Source: Sulfidibacterium sp046706345
GTDB taxonomy: Bacteria; Bacteroidota; Bacteroidia; Bacteroidales; F082
Length of the DNA: 12,391 bases
Assembly: GCA_046706345.1 (NCBI GenBank)
Contig: JBJKPL010000263.1
Coordinates: forward strand, 1-12,391
Direction of reading: 5' to 3'
Positions within the stretch are counted from its first letter, which is position 1. Each line of letters begins with the position of its first letter. The notes below the pieces were generated by a model, which saw only the letters and a program-made list of their open reading frames with translations, was not told the DNA's origin and searched no databases. Of this stretch, positions 4,998-12,391 are shown piece by piece. The position numbers and the translations under genes were made by a program.

Positions 4998-6542
4998 ATG
5001 AAAAAATATTTATTGATCACGTTGCTCATGGCAGCAACGTTATTTGGAACCAGTTATGCTGCTTTTGCAGGAAACACTCCCGATCCCACGGGAGACAAAA
5101 CAGGAACGATCAGTGATGTGACGGCCGCCAATCCGGGCCATCCCACCTTATATGAAATTGGCGACCAGGCGGGTCACAACAAGATAGCCATCAATATGAT
5201 GTGGGTGCTGATCACCGGATTCCTGGTCATGTTCATGCAGGCCGGTTTTGCCATGGTGGAATCGGGGCTGACCCGTGCCAAAAACGTGGCCCATACCATG
5301 TCGATGAACATGATGGTCTATGCGCTTGGAATGCTGGGATTTTTTATCAGCGGCTTTGCCATCATGTTCGGAGGAATAGGACCGCTGGGCACGCTTGGCG
5401 GATTCAGCGGACTGTCGCATGAGATTTCCATTTCCCTCTTCGGACATAGTTTCGGCCTGTTCGGGCTCAAAGGATTTTTCCTGAGCGGTACCTACGATGT
5501 GGGGGTCTTCGGCCTCTTCCTTTTCCAGATGGTGTTTATGGATACCACCGCCACCATCCCTACCGGATCCATGGCCGAAAGATGGAAATTCTCCTCTTTT
5601 GCGGTTTACGGAATCCTTGTGGGCGCCCTGATCTATCCGATTTTCGGTAACTGGGTCTGGGGTGGCGGATGGCTGGCACAGCTCGGTACCAATTTCGGGT
5701 TGGGACACGGCGATGTGGATTTTGCCGGATCTTCGGTGGTTCACATGACCGGCGGCGTCCTGGCACTGGTAGGCGCCAAAATGATCGGTCCCCGCCTGGG
5801 AAAATACAACAAAGACGGTTCTTCCAATGCCATCCCGGGACATAATATTCCGATGGCCGTAATCGGTACGTTTATTCTTGCTTTCGGCTGGTTCGGCTTT
5901 AACCCGGGATCGACCCTGGCGGGCGAAGACCTGCGCATCAGCGTGGTGGCCGTCAACACCATGATCGCCTCCGCCACCGGAGCCCTGGCTTCCATGTTGT
6001 ACATGTGGTGGTTCAAAACCAAAAAACCGGATCCTTCCATGATGATCAACGGAATGCTGGCAGGTTTGGTCGCCATTACCGCACCAAGCGCTTTCGTGAA
6101 TGTGCAGGCCTCTGCCCTGATCGGCTTGATTTCCGGCGTGCTCGTGATCGAAGCAGCCTTCTTTGTGGAGAAAAAATTAAAAATCGACGATCCGGTGGGT
6201 GCCGTAGCCGTTCACGGGGTGAACGGCCTCTGGGGCGTGCTGTCGCTGGGATTGTTTGCCGACGGTACTTATGGCGCCGGATGGAATGGCGTGGATGGTG
6301 CCGTCAGAGGACTTTTCTACGGTGACGGTGGGCAGTTTATTGCCCAGCTGATCGGCGGTGTCACCAACATCGTGGTGATCGGTGCCCTGGGTTGGATCGT
6401 TTTCAAAGTCATTGATGTAACCATCGGTCTGAGAGTGAGTGCCAAAGACGAACTGGAAGGACTGGATGTTCCTGAAATGGGTATGGAGGGTTATGCCGGG
6501 ATCAAAATGGACAAAAATGCCGAAACCCCCCTGTCTTATTAA
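4998..6542 (+). CDS. amt: Ammonium transporter (Amt family, AMT1-like subtype)
   Basis: An inner-membrane ammonium channel of 514 residues. MKKYLLITLLMAATLFGTSY plus AAFAG is a signal peptide, as in E. coli AmtB. About 11 membrane helices follow. Key residues: D241 in DFAGSSVVH, the twin pore histidines H249 (VVHMTGG) and H406 (AVHGVNGLWG), FGWFGFNPGS in the middle, and the C-terminal GLRVSAKDELEGLDVPEMG region that contacts PII. The first helix reads MQAGFAMVESGLTRAKNVAH, the form typical of plant/cyanobacterial AMT1-like proteins rather than the TIPGLALFYGG form of E. coli AmtB, so it is a different subfamily from the second Amt in this window. An AGGAG at 4984-4988, 9 nt before the ATG, is one of the few good Shine-Dalgarno sequences here. 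Last gene of operon 1, followed by a terminator. Confidence 0.96.
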   Translation: MKKYLLITLLMAATLFGTSYAAFAGNTPDPTGDKTGTISDVTAANPGHPTLYEIGDQAGHNKIAINMMWVLITGFLVMFMQAGFAMVESGLTRAKNVAHTMSMNMMVYALGMLGFFISGFAIMFGGIGPLGTLGGFSGLSHEISISLFGHSFGLFGLKGFFLSGTYDVGVFGLFLFQMVFMDTTATIPTGSMAERWKFSSFAVYGILVGALIYPIFGNWVWGGGWLAQLGTNFGLGHGDVDFAGSSVVHMTGGVLALVGAKMIGPRLGKYNKDGSSNAIPGHNIPMAVIGTFILAFGWFGFNPGSTLAGEDLRISVVAVNTMIASATGALASMLYMWWFKTKKPDPSMMINGMLAGLVAITAPSAFVNVQASALIGLISGVLVIEAAFFVEKKLKIDDPVGAVAVHGVNGLWGVLSLGLFADGTYGAGWNGVDGAVRGLFYGDGGQFIAQLIGGVTNIVVIGALGWIVFKVIDVTIGLRVSAKDELEGLDVPEMGMEGYAGIKMDKNAETPLSY

Positions 6543-6612
6543 AGCTTACAACGGCAACAGGTTTCTCTGAGAATCAGCCTGGGGCCGGATGTATATTTGG
6601 TTTTAGTGTTGC

Positions 6613-6651
6613 AAACAGGCTTTCACCTTGCGTGAAGGGCCTGTTTGTTTT
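6613..6651 (+). terminator. Terminator of ammonium operon 1
   Basis: AAACAGGC-TTTCAC (6613-6626), loop CTTGC, GTGAAGGGCCTGTTT (6632-6646): about 14 bp with one bulged G and one G-U pair, followed by GTTTTATTG. It lies 70 nt after the amt stop codon. Confidence 0.85.
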
Positions 6652-7011
6652 ATTGCCTTTCGATGCTTCTGCGAAAAATAACCACCTGATTTTCGTCCGC
6701 ATTTTATCAGAATTGCTCTTTTTCCGAAGGTTTACTCCATGAAATGCCGGACGGTTTTACTGTTTTGTTGGGAAATTTTACCAGAATTCAACAAAAATTT
6801 TTCAAAAGTTTCCAAATCAATGAAATTTTCTTGTTTCTTCTGCCAGGCTCTGCAAACGGTTTCATGGCTTATTTCGCATTTCCAGCAAAAAACTGCAAGA
6901 TCAGTGCGTAATTCGGCTTGTATTTTGGTAAAAATCTGAAAAACAACACATAACATATTCAAAAACTGGAATTTGTTCATTTCTTGTGGTATTTTCTTCT
7001 TGTCGTGTGCA
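6652..7011. other. AT-rich intergenic region upstream of leader 2
   Basis: No supported gene. Open frames of 66 and 82 codons overlap on opposite strands but look like no known family and have odd composition (Cys- and Phe-rich). An 8-bp inverted repeat TTTTGTTG (6763-6770) / CAACAAAA (6789-6796) with an 18-nt loop is the only clear structure. The promoter of leader 2 follows. Confidence 0.5.
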
Positions 7012-7041
7012 TTTTAACGGAAATGGAAATTCCTATTTTTG
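7012..7041 (+). promoter_or_regulatory. Promoter of ammonium operon 2 (leader 2)
   Basis: TTTT (7012-7015), an 18-nt spacer, TATTTTTG (7034-7041). The -7 element is an exact TAnnTTTG match, the -33 is one base off TTTG, and the spacing equals that of the operon 1 promoter. TTTTGACGTGGTTGATGC here corresponds to TTTTGACTTGGTTGAATC in operon 1. Confidence 0.6.
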
Positions 7042-7099
7042 ACGTGGTTGATGCAGGAAAAACCATCCGACGGCCATCAACTTTGAACATTGAACTCAT

Positions 7100-7185
7100 C
7101 AGGAAAATGAAAGATCTGTTGGAAGAGAGTATGGAAACAAAGATTTCGGCCTTCACCGGCCGGGATCTTTTGTTTCATTTTCCTG
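7100..7185 (+). repeat. 13-bp inverted repeat masking the leader 2 start codon
   Basis: CAGGAAAATGAAA (7100-7112) and TTTCATTTTCCTG (7173-7185) are perfect complements and identical to the arms in leader 1, again 60 nt apart. Here an extra AAAGATC (7110-7116) can alternatively pair with GATCTTT (7164-7170), lengthening the structure. The ATG of leader 2 (7107-7109) is inside the first arm. Confidence 0.7.
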
Positions 7186-7340
7186 TTCAGGAATTCTTTT
7201 TGATGCTTTTCTCCTTTTTCTTCATTTCCATGGCGGGAAATACGCGCTGGATGAATCTCCAAAGGATTCGGGTAAACGGGGCATCGAATCATCAACGCTT
7301 CAATCAACAAAACAATCAACAACAAATTAGGATAACTTAA
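7107..7340 (+). CDS. Gln/Asn-rich leader peptide 2 of ammonium operon 2 (77 aa)
   Basis: A paralogue of leader 1 with the same length. ATG 7107 to TAA 7338-7340. Conserved: MKDL start, LLFHFP at residues 21-26, and the tail HQRFNQQNNQQQIRIT, which contains six Gln codons (all CAA) and four Asn codons within the last 17 positions. The centre (about residues 29-58) is hydrophobic and unlike leader 1, so it is not under the same constraint. As in leader 1, four sense codons lie between the last Gln codon and the stop. Predicted role: its translation reports Gln-tRNA (and perhaps Asn-tRNA) charging to the downstream terminator. The frame continues upstream to a GTG/ATG region near 6984 that overlaps the promoter, so the ATG at 7107 is chosen. 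Alternative: a structured non-coding RNA. Confidence 0.7.
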   Translation: MKDLLEESMETKISAFTGRDLLFHFPVQEFFLMLFSFFFISMAGNTRWMNLQRIRVNGASNHQRFNQQNNQQQIRIT

Positions 7341-7342
7341 GT

Positions 7343-7385
7343 TACTCCCATATTGATATTTATAAAATATAAAGGCTTATGGGAG
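7343..7385 (+). promoter_or_regulatory. Candidate antiterminator of attenuator 2
   Basis: CTCCCATA (7345-7352) pairs perfectly over 8 bp with TATGGGAG (7378-7385), the upper 5' arm plus first loop bases of the terminator. The aligned segment starts 2 nt after the leader stop, as in attenuator 1. A hairpin ATATTT-ATA-AAATAT can form in the intervening loop. Where the terminator loop changes from AA (attenuator 1) to AG (attenuator 2), the facing base changes from T to C, keeping the pair. Confidence 0.65.
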
Positions 7386-7403
7386 ATCCCGTAAGCCTTT
7401 TTT
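7371..7403 (+). terminator. Intrinsic terminator of attenuator 2
   Basis: AAAGGCTTATGGG (7371-7383), loop AGAT, CCCGTAAGCCTTT (7388-7400), T-tract 7398-7403. The stem is the same 13 bp as in attenuator 1, 30 nt after the leader stop and 27 nt before the PII start codon. Its position before, not after, a structural gene supports conditional termination. Confidence 0.9.
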
Positions 7404-7430
7404 GTTAAACCAAACGCTAAAACTAAAACC

Positions 7431-7790
7431 ATGAAAAAAATTGAAGCCATTATTCGGAAATCTAAGTTCGAAGACGTCAAAAAGGCACTGTACGAAGTCG
7501 GAATTGACTGGTTTTCTTACTGGGATATGACCGGCCTGGGTAAATCCACCGAAGACCAGGTCGTCAGAGGCCAGGTATTTCATTCTCATTACATCCAGCG
7601 GCACATGCTTTCCATCGTGGTCCGTGACCAGAATGTCGACAAGACGGTCAAGGCCATCATGAATGCCGCCCGTACCGGCGAAATGGGGGACGGCAAAATC
7701 TTTGTCTCCGACATCGAGGCCACCTACCGGATCCGTACGGGTGAAAGCGGCCCCGATGCGCTGTTTAACAATGAGAATGAAGAAAATTAG
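7431..7790 (+). CDS. glnK: PII-family nitrogen regulatory protein (GlnK-like), Phe in place of T-loop Tyr
   Basis: A 119-residue PII protein linked to the second Amt gene. MKKIEAIIRKSKFEDVKKAL start, T-loop VRGQVFHSHY with F50 at the Tyr51 position, B-loop TGEMGDGKIFVSD, and the RIR motif intact in TYRIRTGESG. It closely resembles the first PII of operon 1 (both have GKS after the T-loop base and VRGQ-x-F) but lacks that protein's Cys substitution and one-residue deletion, so it looks like the less altered copy. Loss of the Tyr argues against uridylylation by GlnD; direct control by nucleotides and 2-oxoglutarate is the likely mode. It is the first structural gene after attenuator 2, followed 102 nt later by amtB. 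No Shine-Dalgarno is seen. Confidence 0.94.
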   Translation: MKKIEAIIRKSKFEDVKKALYEVGIDWFSYWDMTGLGKSTEDQVVRGQVFHSHYIQRHMLSIVVRDQNVDKTVKAIMNAARTGEMGDGKIFVSDIEATYRIRTGESGPDALFNNENEEN

Positions 7791-7892
7791 TCCCGAACCG
7801 GCCCAGGACATGAGCCGATGGAAAACGCAGGCCATGGAAACCCTGGAGGCAGTGCGTCCGCATCATGTTCCAGGCCACAGAAAGATAGTAAG

Positions 7893-9287
7893 ATGAAAAA
7901 ATTCAGTGTTGCGTTTATCGCTTTTTTTACGTTTTTAAGTTTTCCTTTCATGGCGCAAGGAGCTCCCGCGGCATTTGCCGCAGCGGTTCCTGCGATTAAT
8001 ACGGGCGATACCGCCTGGATGATCGTCGCCACCGCCTTCGTCCTTTTAATGACCATTCCCGGTCTGGCCCTGTTTTATGGCGGATTGGTACGCCGGAAAA
8101 ATATCCTCAATGTGCTGACCCAGTGTTTTATGATCACGGCCGTGATCAGCATCGAATGGGTCGTCTGCGGTTACAGCCTGGCTTTCGGAACCTCAAAGGG
8201 AGCATTGGCACCGTTTATCGGCGGATTTCAATGGGCATTTCTTCATGGTATCCACATCGGTGACCTGAGCCCCTATTTCATTTCCCATTCCCAACCTTCA
8301 GGACAGGTGGTGAATGGCGTTCCGGTGAGGGTCGGAACCATTCCGCATATCGTTTTCATTCTTTTTCAGATGATGTTCGCCGTCATTACTCCGGCCTTGA
8401 TCATCGGCGCCTTTGCGGAGCGCATCAAATTCAAAGGCTTTCTGATCTTCTCCCTGCTCTGGGCCTTGCTTATCTATAATCCCGTAGCTCACTGGGTTTG
8501 GTCTTCCGACGGATGGCTGGCCAAGCTGGGAGCCCTGGATTTTGCCGGCGGTACGGTCGTACACATCAATGCGGGCATCGCCGCCCTGGTGATGGCCATT
8601 ATGTTAAGAAAGCGGCGCGATTATGAAGGCCATGCCATCCCGCCCCATAACATCCCCTTTGTAGCCATCGGAGCGGCCCTGCTGTGGTTCGGATGGTTCG
8701 GTTTCAATGCCGGCAGCGGCCTGGCCGCCGACGGCCTGGCCGCCAATGCATTTCTTGTGACCCATATTGCTGCTGCGGCCGCTGCGTTTACCTGGGCCAT
8801 TCTGGACTGGATCATTGGGAAAAAGCCCACGTTGGTGGGGGTTGCTACCGGCGCCGTGGCCGGTTTGGTGGCCATCACCCCGGCCTCCGGTTTTGTGGAT
8901 GTCACCGGTGCCCTGATCATCGGTGTGATGGTGTCGTTGGTCTGTTTCGGTATGGTTGCTTACGTGAAACCCAAATTTGGTTACGATGATACGCTCGATG
9001 CCTGGGGCGTTCATGGTGTCGGGGGGATTTTGGGAGCCCTGCTTACCGGCCTGTTGGCCACCCCTGCTGTTCAGGCTGCCTATAAAGGCGCTTTCTATGG
9101 GAATCCGCACCAGTTCGTCGTTCAGCTGATCGCCGTTTCTTCCACCCTGGTCTATTCCGGTCTGGGTACGGTGATCCTGTTTCTCATCGTGGATAAAATA
9201 TTCGGACTACGCGCTACCGACAAACAGGAAGCTTTGGGGCTGGATGAATCCATGCATGGAGAGGCGGCTTATACGACCTTTGATTAA
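7893..9287 (+). CDS. amtB: Ammonium transporter (AmtB type)
   Basis: An inner-membrane ammonium channel, 464 residues from ATG 7893. This start is preferred to the in-frame ATG at 7818 because it places a signal peptide (MKKFSVAFIAFFTFLSFPFM plus AQGA) at the N-terminus, as in E. coli AmtB; the extra 25 residues from 7818 are hydrophilic. The protein follows E. coli AmtB along its length: FVLLMTIPGLALFYGGLVRRKN in helix 1, GAFAERIKF, HWVWSSDGWLAKLGALDFAG, the twin His H224 (GGTVVHIN) and H374 (WGVHGVGG), D216, LWFGWFGFNAGS, and the C-terminus GLRATDKQEALGLDESMHGEAAY that meets PII. It has a ~20-residue insertion with Gly/Val/Pro around ISHSQPSGQVVNGVPVRVG between early helices. Last gene of operon 2; no strong terminator follows except a shared hairpin near 9370. 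Confidence 0.97.
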   Translation: MKKFSVAFIAFFTFLSFPFMAQGAPAAFAAAVPAINTGDTAWMIVATAFVLLMTIPGLALFYGGLVRRKNILNVLTQCFMITAVISIEWVVCGYSLAFGTSKGALAPFIGGFQWAFLHGIHIGDLSPYFISHSQPSGQVVNGVPVRVGTIPHIVFILFQMMFAVITPALIIGAFAERIKFKGFLIFSLLWALLIYNPVAHWVWSSDGWLAKLGALDFAGGTVVHINAGIAALVMAIMLRKRRDYEGHAIPPHNIPFVAIGAALLWFGWFGFNAGSGLAADGLAANAFLVTHIAAAAAAFTWAILDWIIGKKPTLVGVATGAVAGLVAITPASGFVDVTGALIIGVMVSLVCFGMVAYVKPKFGYDDTLDAWGVHGVGGILGALLTGLLATPAVQAAYKGAFYGNPHQFVVQLIAVSSTLVYSGLGTVILFLIVDKIFGLRATDKQEALGLDESMHGEAAYTTFD

Positions 9288-9369
9288 GCATTGAAAAACA
9301 GGTAAAACAACCTTTGTTTTCCTGAAAGAAAAAATTAATGTGGTTTTGTTTTTGAGTTATAGTCTGTAT

Positions 9370-9393
9370 CCTTTCCGGCTCTGGCCGGAAGGG
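9370..9393. terminator. Stem-loop between convergent amtB and the ABC permease
   Basis: CCTTTCCGGC (9370-9379), loop TCTG, GCCGGAAGGG (9384-9393): 10 bp with one G-U pair. It lies 6 nt after the permease stop codon on the minus strand and 82 nt after amtB on the plus strand. No T-tract follows in either direction, so it may be a weak bidirectional terminator or an RNA-protecting 3' hairpin. Confidence 0.4.
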
Positions 9394-9399
9394 AAAAGA

Positions 9400-11853
9400 C
9401 TATTCGTATTTCAGATATTCCGCCGGGCTCTTGCGTAAGATCCGGTATGACTGCACCAGTACTGTCAGAAAGGAGATGAGGCAGACAAAAAGGATGCTCA
9501 GTAAAAAGTAGAAGATACTGAGGTGAATGTGATAGGCAAAACTGTCCAGCCAGTGTTTGATAAAGAAATATACCAGCGGCGAGGCCAAAGCCCCTGCCAG
9601 GAGCACCAGTACCAGATATTCTTTTGATAACAGGAATAAGATCTGATTTTTTGAACCACCCAGCACCTTGCGGATGCTGAGCTCTTTGGAGCGCTGCTCG
9701 ATCAGATAGGCCGATAATCCGTATAATCCGAGCGAAGAAATGAACAATACGATCAGGGAAAAATAGACAAACAGCGATAACATCCGCTGGTCGGGACTGT
9801 AGAGATCGTCAATCTTTTGCTTTAATGACGTGTAATAGATATTGTAACCGGGGTTAAAATGATCCCAGGTCTGCTTCACAAAACTGAGAGTCCGGGCCTT
9901 CTCCTGGTCCTTGTAACGAATCAGAATGTATCTTGGAAACTGCGGCCTGTAAAGGAACATCAGGGGCTCTATGGTTTGATGCAGCGAAGAGAAGTTGAAA
10001 TTTTTCACGATCCCGATGATCCGGCCTTTTTCCCCGGTGGGCGAAGCCACTTGCGTCCCTATGGCGTTGTTGACCGTTAATCGCAGATATTTTACAGCTG
10101 CTTCGTTGATGACCAAATTTTCAGTGGTGTCGTCACCCACGTTTTCGGCAAAAACCCTGCCCTGAATGACAGGGATCTCCAGCATCTTAAAATAATCTTT
10201 CCCAACCACATAACTGTTCATGGTATACACCTGGCTCTTGGGATTGTCACCCACGCGAAGCAGAAATCTTCCCGTCAGATAGCCCGGAAGATTGGCTGCC
10301 GAGGTCACCATCCTGATGGACGGCCCCTGTTTCAATGCTTCCACAAAGGCCCCTGCCTTTCGGGCAAAGGCGGTGTCGGGCGGTGCGTTGACCACCAGGA
10401 GCTGGTTTTGATTAAATCCCAGATCGATGTTCTTTACGTAGTGCACTTGGGCGGCAATGATTAGGGTAGAAATGATCATCCCTATGGCGATCAGGTACTG
10501 AAAAACCACCAGGATCTTACGAAGTTTGGCGGTGGTCAGCTGTCTTTTTTTACCGCTGGCCAGCACGAAATTCTTTCCCCGAATTACGGCCGCCGGATCC
10601 ATGGAGTAAAGAACATAGGCCGGAAAACTGCCGCTTAGTAACGCAAGCAGAAAGATAATAAGCAACAGGATCAAACCAAAAACAATGCCGGTGCCCGAAG
10701 TCAGGCTGGTGATCAGGACCATGTGTTGCTGTACCAGTTCATTCAGCCTGGGCAACAGGATCTCGATGATGCTCAGGGCAATCAGGAAGGCCGCAAAGAT
10801 CAGGATCAGCGACTCGCTGATATATTGCAGGAGCATTTGCCTGCGGCTGGCACCAATGATCTTCCGGATCCCGGTTTCTCGGGCTCTCCGGATGGCGCGC
10901 GCCGTGGTAAGGTTGATGTAATTGATGGAAGCTGTCAACAGGATAAAAAAGGCAATAATGCCGAAGATGAACAGGTAAAATTCCTGGGTATTCGTATGGC
11001 TGTCAAAAAACAGTCCGGATGAAAAATGGATCTTATAAATGGGTTGAAAATGAATGTGATAATAACCCGAAAGCTGAATTTTTTCCTTTTGGATGAAATG
11101 ACCGATCAAAGTATCCATCATGTGATTGACCCGGGTGTCAAATTCGGGAACGTTGACATTGTCGGCCAACCGGACATAGGTGTAACAGTTTGCCCACAAC
11201 AAATTGCTGTCAAGGGTTGCCAACTCCTGCTTTCCAAGGGAACTAAAAGAAACCAGGGCGTTGAACCGGAGATGGGAAGGGGTTTGGGGTTTCCGGAATA
11301 CGCCGGTGATGGTATAGGCCCTGACACTGGTTTGCAATTTCTTTCCCAGTGCCGGAGCCGAACCAAAGATCTGTTTTTTGACCTCTTCGCTGATGACCAT
11401 ACTGTTGGGATGAACCAGACACGAGTCAGGATTTCCTTCGGTAAAGGTATAATTGAAAACCTTGAAGAAATAGGCATCTGCAATGGTCATGTAGGGAATG
11501 TCATAATATTTTCCCTGATAACGAACGGCAGAAACGGCATTATTGTCGGAAGGGTCGTTAAAGAAAAGGCGGGTGCTTTGAAGCACTTCAGGATAGTTTT
11601 TCATTAATATCGTCCCCGCCGGGTAGGCGGTCAGCGCCATCTTGTTCAACGAGTCACCGGTGTTGTACTCGGCGGTAACCCGGAACAAATGACGGTAGTT
11701 TTTCCAGCCGCGGTCGTAGGAGATCTCATTCTGGATGTACAGATAAATAAATACAAAAGCCACCAATCCCGTGATCAGCCCCAGCAGGTTGAGCAGGGTA
11801 TATCCTTTTTGCTTGGTCAGGATACGGAATGAAGTTTTGAAAAAATTAAACAT
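9400..11853 (-). CDS. ABC transporter permease, MacB/FtsX type, double-domain
   Basis: An 817-residue inner-membrane protein. The layout is typical of Bacteroidetes ABC permeases: one helix near residues 17-42 (KGYTLLNLLGLITGLVAFVF), a periplasmic MacB_PCD-like domain (about 45-280), three helices of a first FtsX domain starting at EFYLFIFGIIAFFILLTASINYIN, with the cytosolic coupling segment ARETGIRKIIGASRRQMLLQY, then a second helix near residue 450, a second periplasmic domain, and a second FtsX domain with KELSIRKVLGGSKNQILFLL and final helices ending KSPAEYLKYE. Such mechanotransmission (type VII) systems move lipoproteins, peptides or antibiotics, or signal across the envelope rather than import nutrients; the substrate cannot be told. 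It is downstream of, and 50 nt from, its ATPase gene, so they form an operon. It is convergent with amtB. Confidence 0.93.
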   Translation of the reverse strand: MFNFFKTSFRILTKQKGYTLLNLLGLITGLVAFVFIYLYIQNEISYDRGWKNYRHLFRVTAEYNTGDSLNKMALTAYPAGTILMKNYPEVLQSTRLFFNDPSDNNAVSAVRYQGKYYDIPYMTIADAYFFKVFNYTFTEGNPDSCLVHPNSMVISEEVKKQIFGSAPALGKKLQTSVRAYTITGVFRKPQTPSHLRFNALVSFSSLGKQELATLDSNLLWANCYTYVRLADNVNVPEFDTRVNHMMDTLIGHFIQKEKIQLSGYYHIHFQPIYKIHFSSGLFFDSHTNTQEFYLFIFGIIAFFILLTASINYINLTTARAIRRARETGIRKIIGASRRQMLLQYISESLILIFAAFLIALSIIEILLPRLNELVQQHMVLITSLTSGTGIVFGLILLLIIFLLALLSGSFPAYVLYSMDPAAVIRGKNFVLASGKKRQLTTAKLRKILVVFQYLIAIGMIISTLIIAAQVHYVKNIDLGFNQNQLLVVNAPPDTAFARKAGAFVEALKQGPSIRMVTSAANLPGYLTGRFLLRVGDNPKSQVYTMNSYVVGKDYFKMLEIPVIQGRVFAENVGDDTTENLVINEAAVKYLRLTVNNAIGTQVASPTGEKGRIIGIVKNFNFSSLHQTIEPLMFLYRPQFPRYILIRYKDQEKARTLSFVKQTWDHFNPGYNIYYTSLKQKIDDLYSPDQRMLSLFVYFSLIVLFISSLGLYGLSAYLIEQRSKELSIRKVLGGSKNQILFLLSKEYLVLVLLAGALASPLVYFFIKHWLDSFAYHIHLSIFYFLLSILFVCLISFLTVLVQSYRILRKSPAEYLKYE

Positions 11854-11903
11854 GTCGCAGTTGTATTTGGCTTATCACTACCATCTGTCCTATTTGGGTT
11901 CAG

Positions 11904-12391
11904 TCAGTGAATACGATTCAGGTTTTCGTTGATGATCTGTCCGTCGAACAGGTGCACGATCCGGCGGCAATAACTGGCATCGTGCTGCGAGTGGGTGACC
12001 ATCACGATGGTCATGCCCTGTTTGTTGAGGTCGCTCAACAAATTCATTACCACCTCGCCGTGCATGGAATCCAGATTGCCGGTGGGTTCGTCGGCGAGCT
12101 GCAGTGTCGGACCTCCGACAATGGCGCGGGCAACTGCCACCCGCTGTTGCTGACCGCCGGATAACTGGGAAGGAAACAGGTCTTTCCGGTGACTGATTTC
12201 CAGTTGTTCGATCACCTGGTCCACCCGTTTTTTGCGGTCAGCCCGCTTCATCCCCTGATAGATCAGCGGAAGCTCAATGTTCTCCCACAGGCTCAGCTCA
12301 TCGATGAGATTGAAATTCTGGAAAATAAAACCGATGGTGCGCTTTCTTAGGTTGTTTTTTTCCCGCTCCTGTAAGCGGTTGACATCCCGTC
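11904..12391 (-). CDS. ABC transporter ATP-binding protein, MacB/LolD type (partial)
   Basis: The minus strand is open from the window edge (first full codon CGG at 12389) to the TGA at 11906-11904, 161 residues; the N-terminus with Walker A lies outside. Visible motifs in order: Q-loop IGFIFQNFNLIDELSLWEN, ABC signature LSGGQQQRVAVARAI, Walker B and D-loop LADEPTGNLDS, H-loop VTHSQHD. GNLDS and the short C-terminus ending shortly after the H-loop (DGQIINENLNRIH) are typical of the MacB/LolD/FtsE group, matching the permease next door. One residue before Walker B is Gln in a normally hydrophobic strand (TLQLADEP), probably harmless. The internal ATG at 12251 is not the start, since the Q-loop lies upstream of it. 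Confidence 0.95.
   Translation of the reverse strand, partial: RDVNRLQEREKNNLRKRTIGFIFQNFNLIDELSLWENIELPLIYQGMKRADRKKRVDQVIEQLEISHRKDLFPSQLSGGQQQRVAVARAIVGGPTLQLADEPTGNLDSMHGEVVMNLLSDLNKQGMTIVMVTHSQHDASYCRRIVHLFDGQIINENLNRIH

Noticed and set aside
6732..6980. 82-codon minus-strand ORF upstream of leader 2 (and a 66-codon ORF on the plus strand)
   Set aside because: No recognisable family, Cys/Phe-rich random-looking composition, AT-rich DNA, no promoter or ribosome-binding signal.
7818..7892. Longer N-terminus for the second Amt protein
   Set aside because: The 25 extra residues are hydrophilic and would precede a clear signal peptide; ATG 7893 fits the AmtB family.
9298..9325. Intrinsic terminator directly after amtB (AACAGGT...ACCTTTGTT)
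   Set aside because: The stem needs a 2-nt bulge and is mostly A-T; too weak to call.

Overview
The window looks like Bacteroidota (Bacteroidetes) chromosome. Evidence: TAnnTTTG-type -7 promoter elements in front of several genes, few Shine-Dalgarno sequences, a Bacteroidetes-style AraC regulator, an ~800-residue double-FtsX permease, and PII proteins of the short-T-loop type. No rRNA, tRNA, insertion sequence or CRISPR array was seen.

Left part (1-2690): a truncated YceI-family gene and an AraC-family regulator on the minus strand, then prfB (release factor 2) on the plus strand. prfB carries a textbook programmed +1 frameshift site (AGGAGG TAT CTT TGA C), so its true start is at 1595, not at the internal ATG at 1677.

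Centre (3012-9287): two ammonium-uptake operons in tandem. Operon 1 is leader - PII - TorF-like outer-membrane protein - PII - Amt. Operon 2 is leader - PII - Amt. Each begins with a near-duplicate control cassette of about 390 bp: a TAnnTTTG promoter; a 77-codon leader ORF ending in a Gln/Asn-rich tract (QRF-[SN]-QQ-x-N-QQQ... then R-[MI]-T-stop); a candidate antiterminator arm starting 2 nt after the stop codon; and an intrinsic terminator starting 30 nt after it, just before the PII start codon. The spacing is identical in the two copies. The antiterminator pairing is kept by one compensatory change and one wobble-to-Watson-Crick change. I read this as transcription attenuation sensing charged tRNA-Gln: low glutamine (nitrogen limitation) would stall the leader ribosome, let the antiterminator form and switch on PII and Amt. 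Both leaders also contain a perfect 13-bp inverted repeat whose first arm covers the leader start codon. This cassette is the main discovery candidate.

The three PII proteins differ in key positions. The first PII of each operon has Phe where the uridylylated T-loop Tyr normally sits, while the internal one keeps Tyr. The two Amt proteins belong to visibly different subfamilies, both with the twin-His pore.

Right part (9370-12391, minus strand): a MacB/FtsX-type ABC permease and the C-terminal two-thirds of its ATPase, convergent with operon 2 and apparently unrelated to nitrogen.
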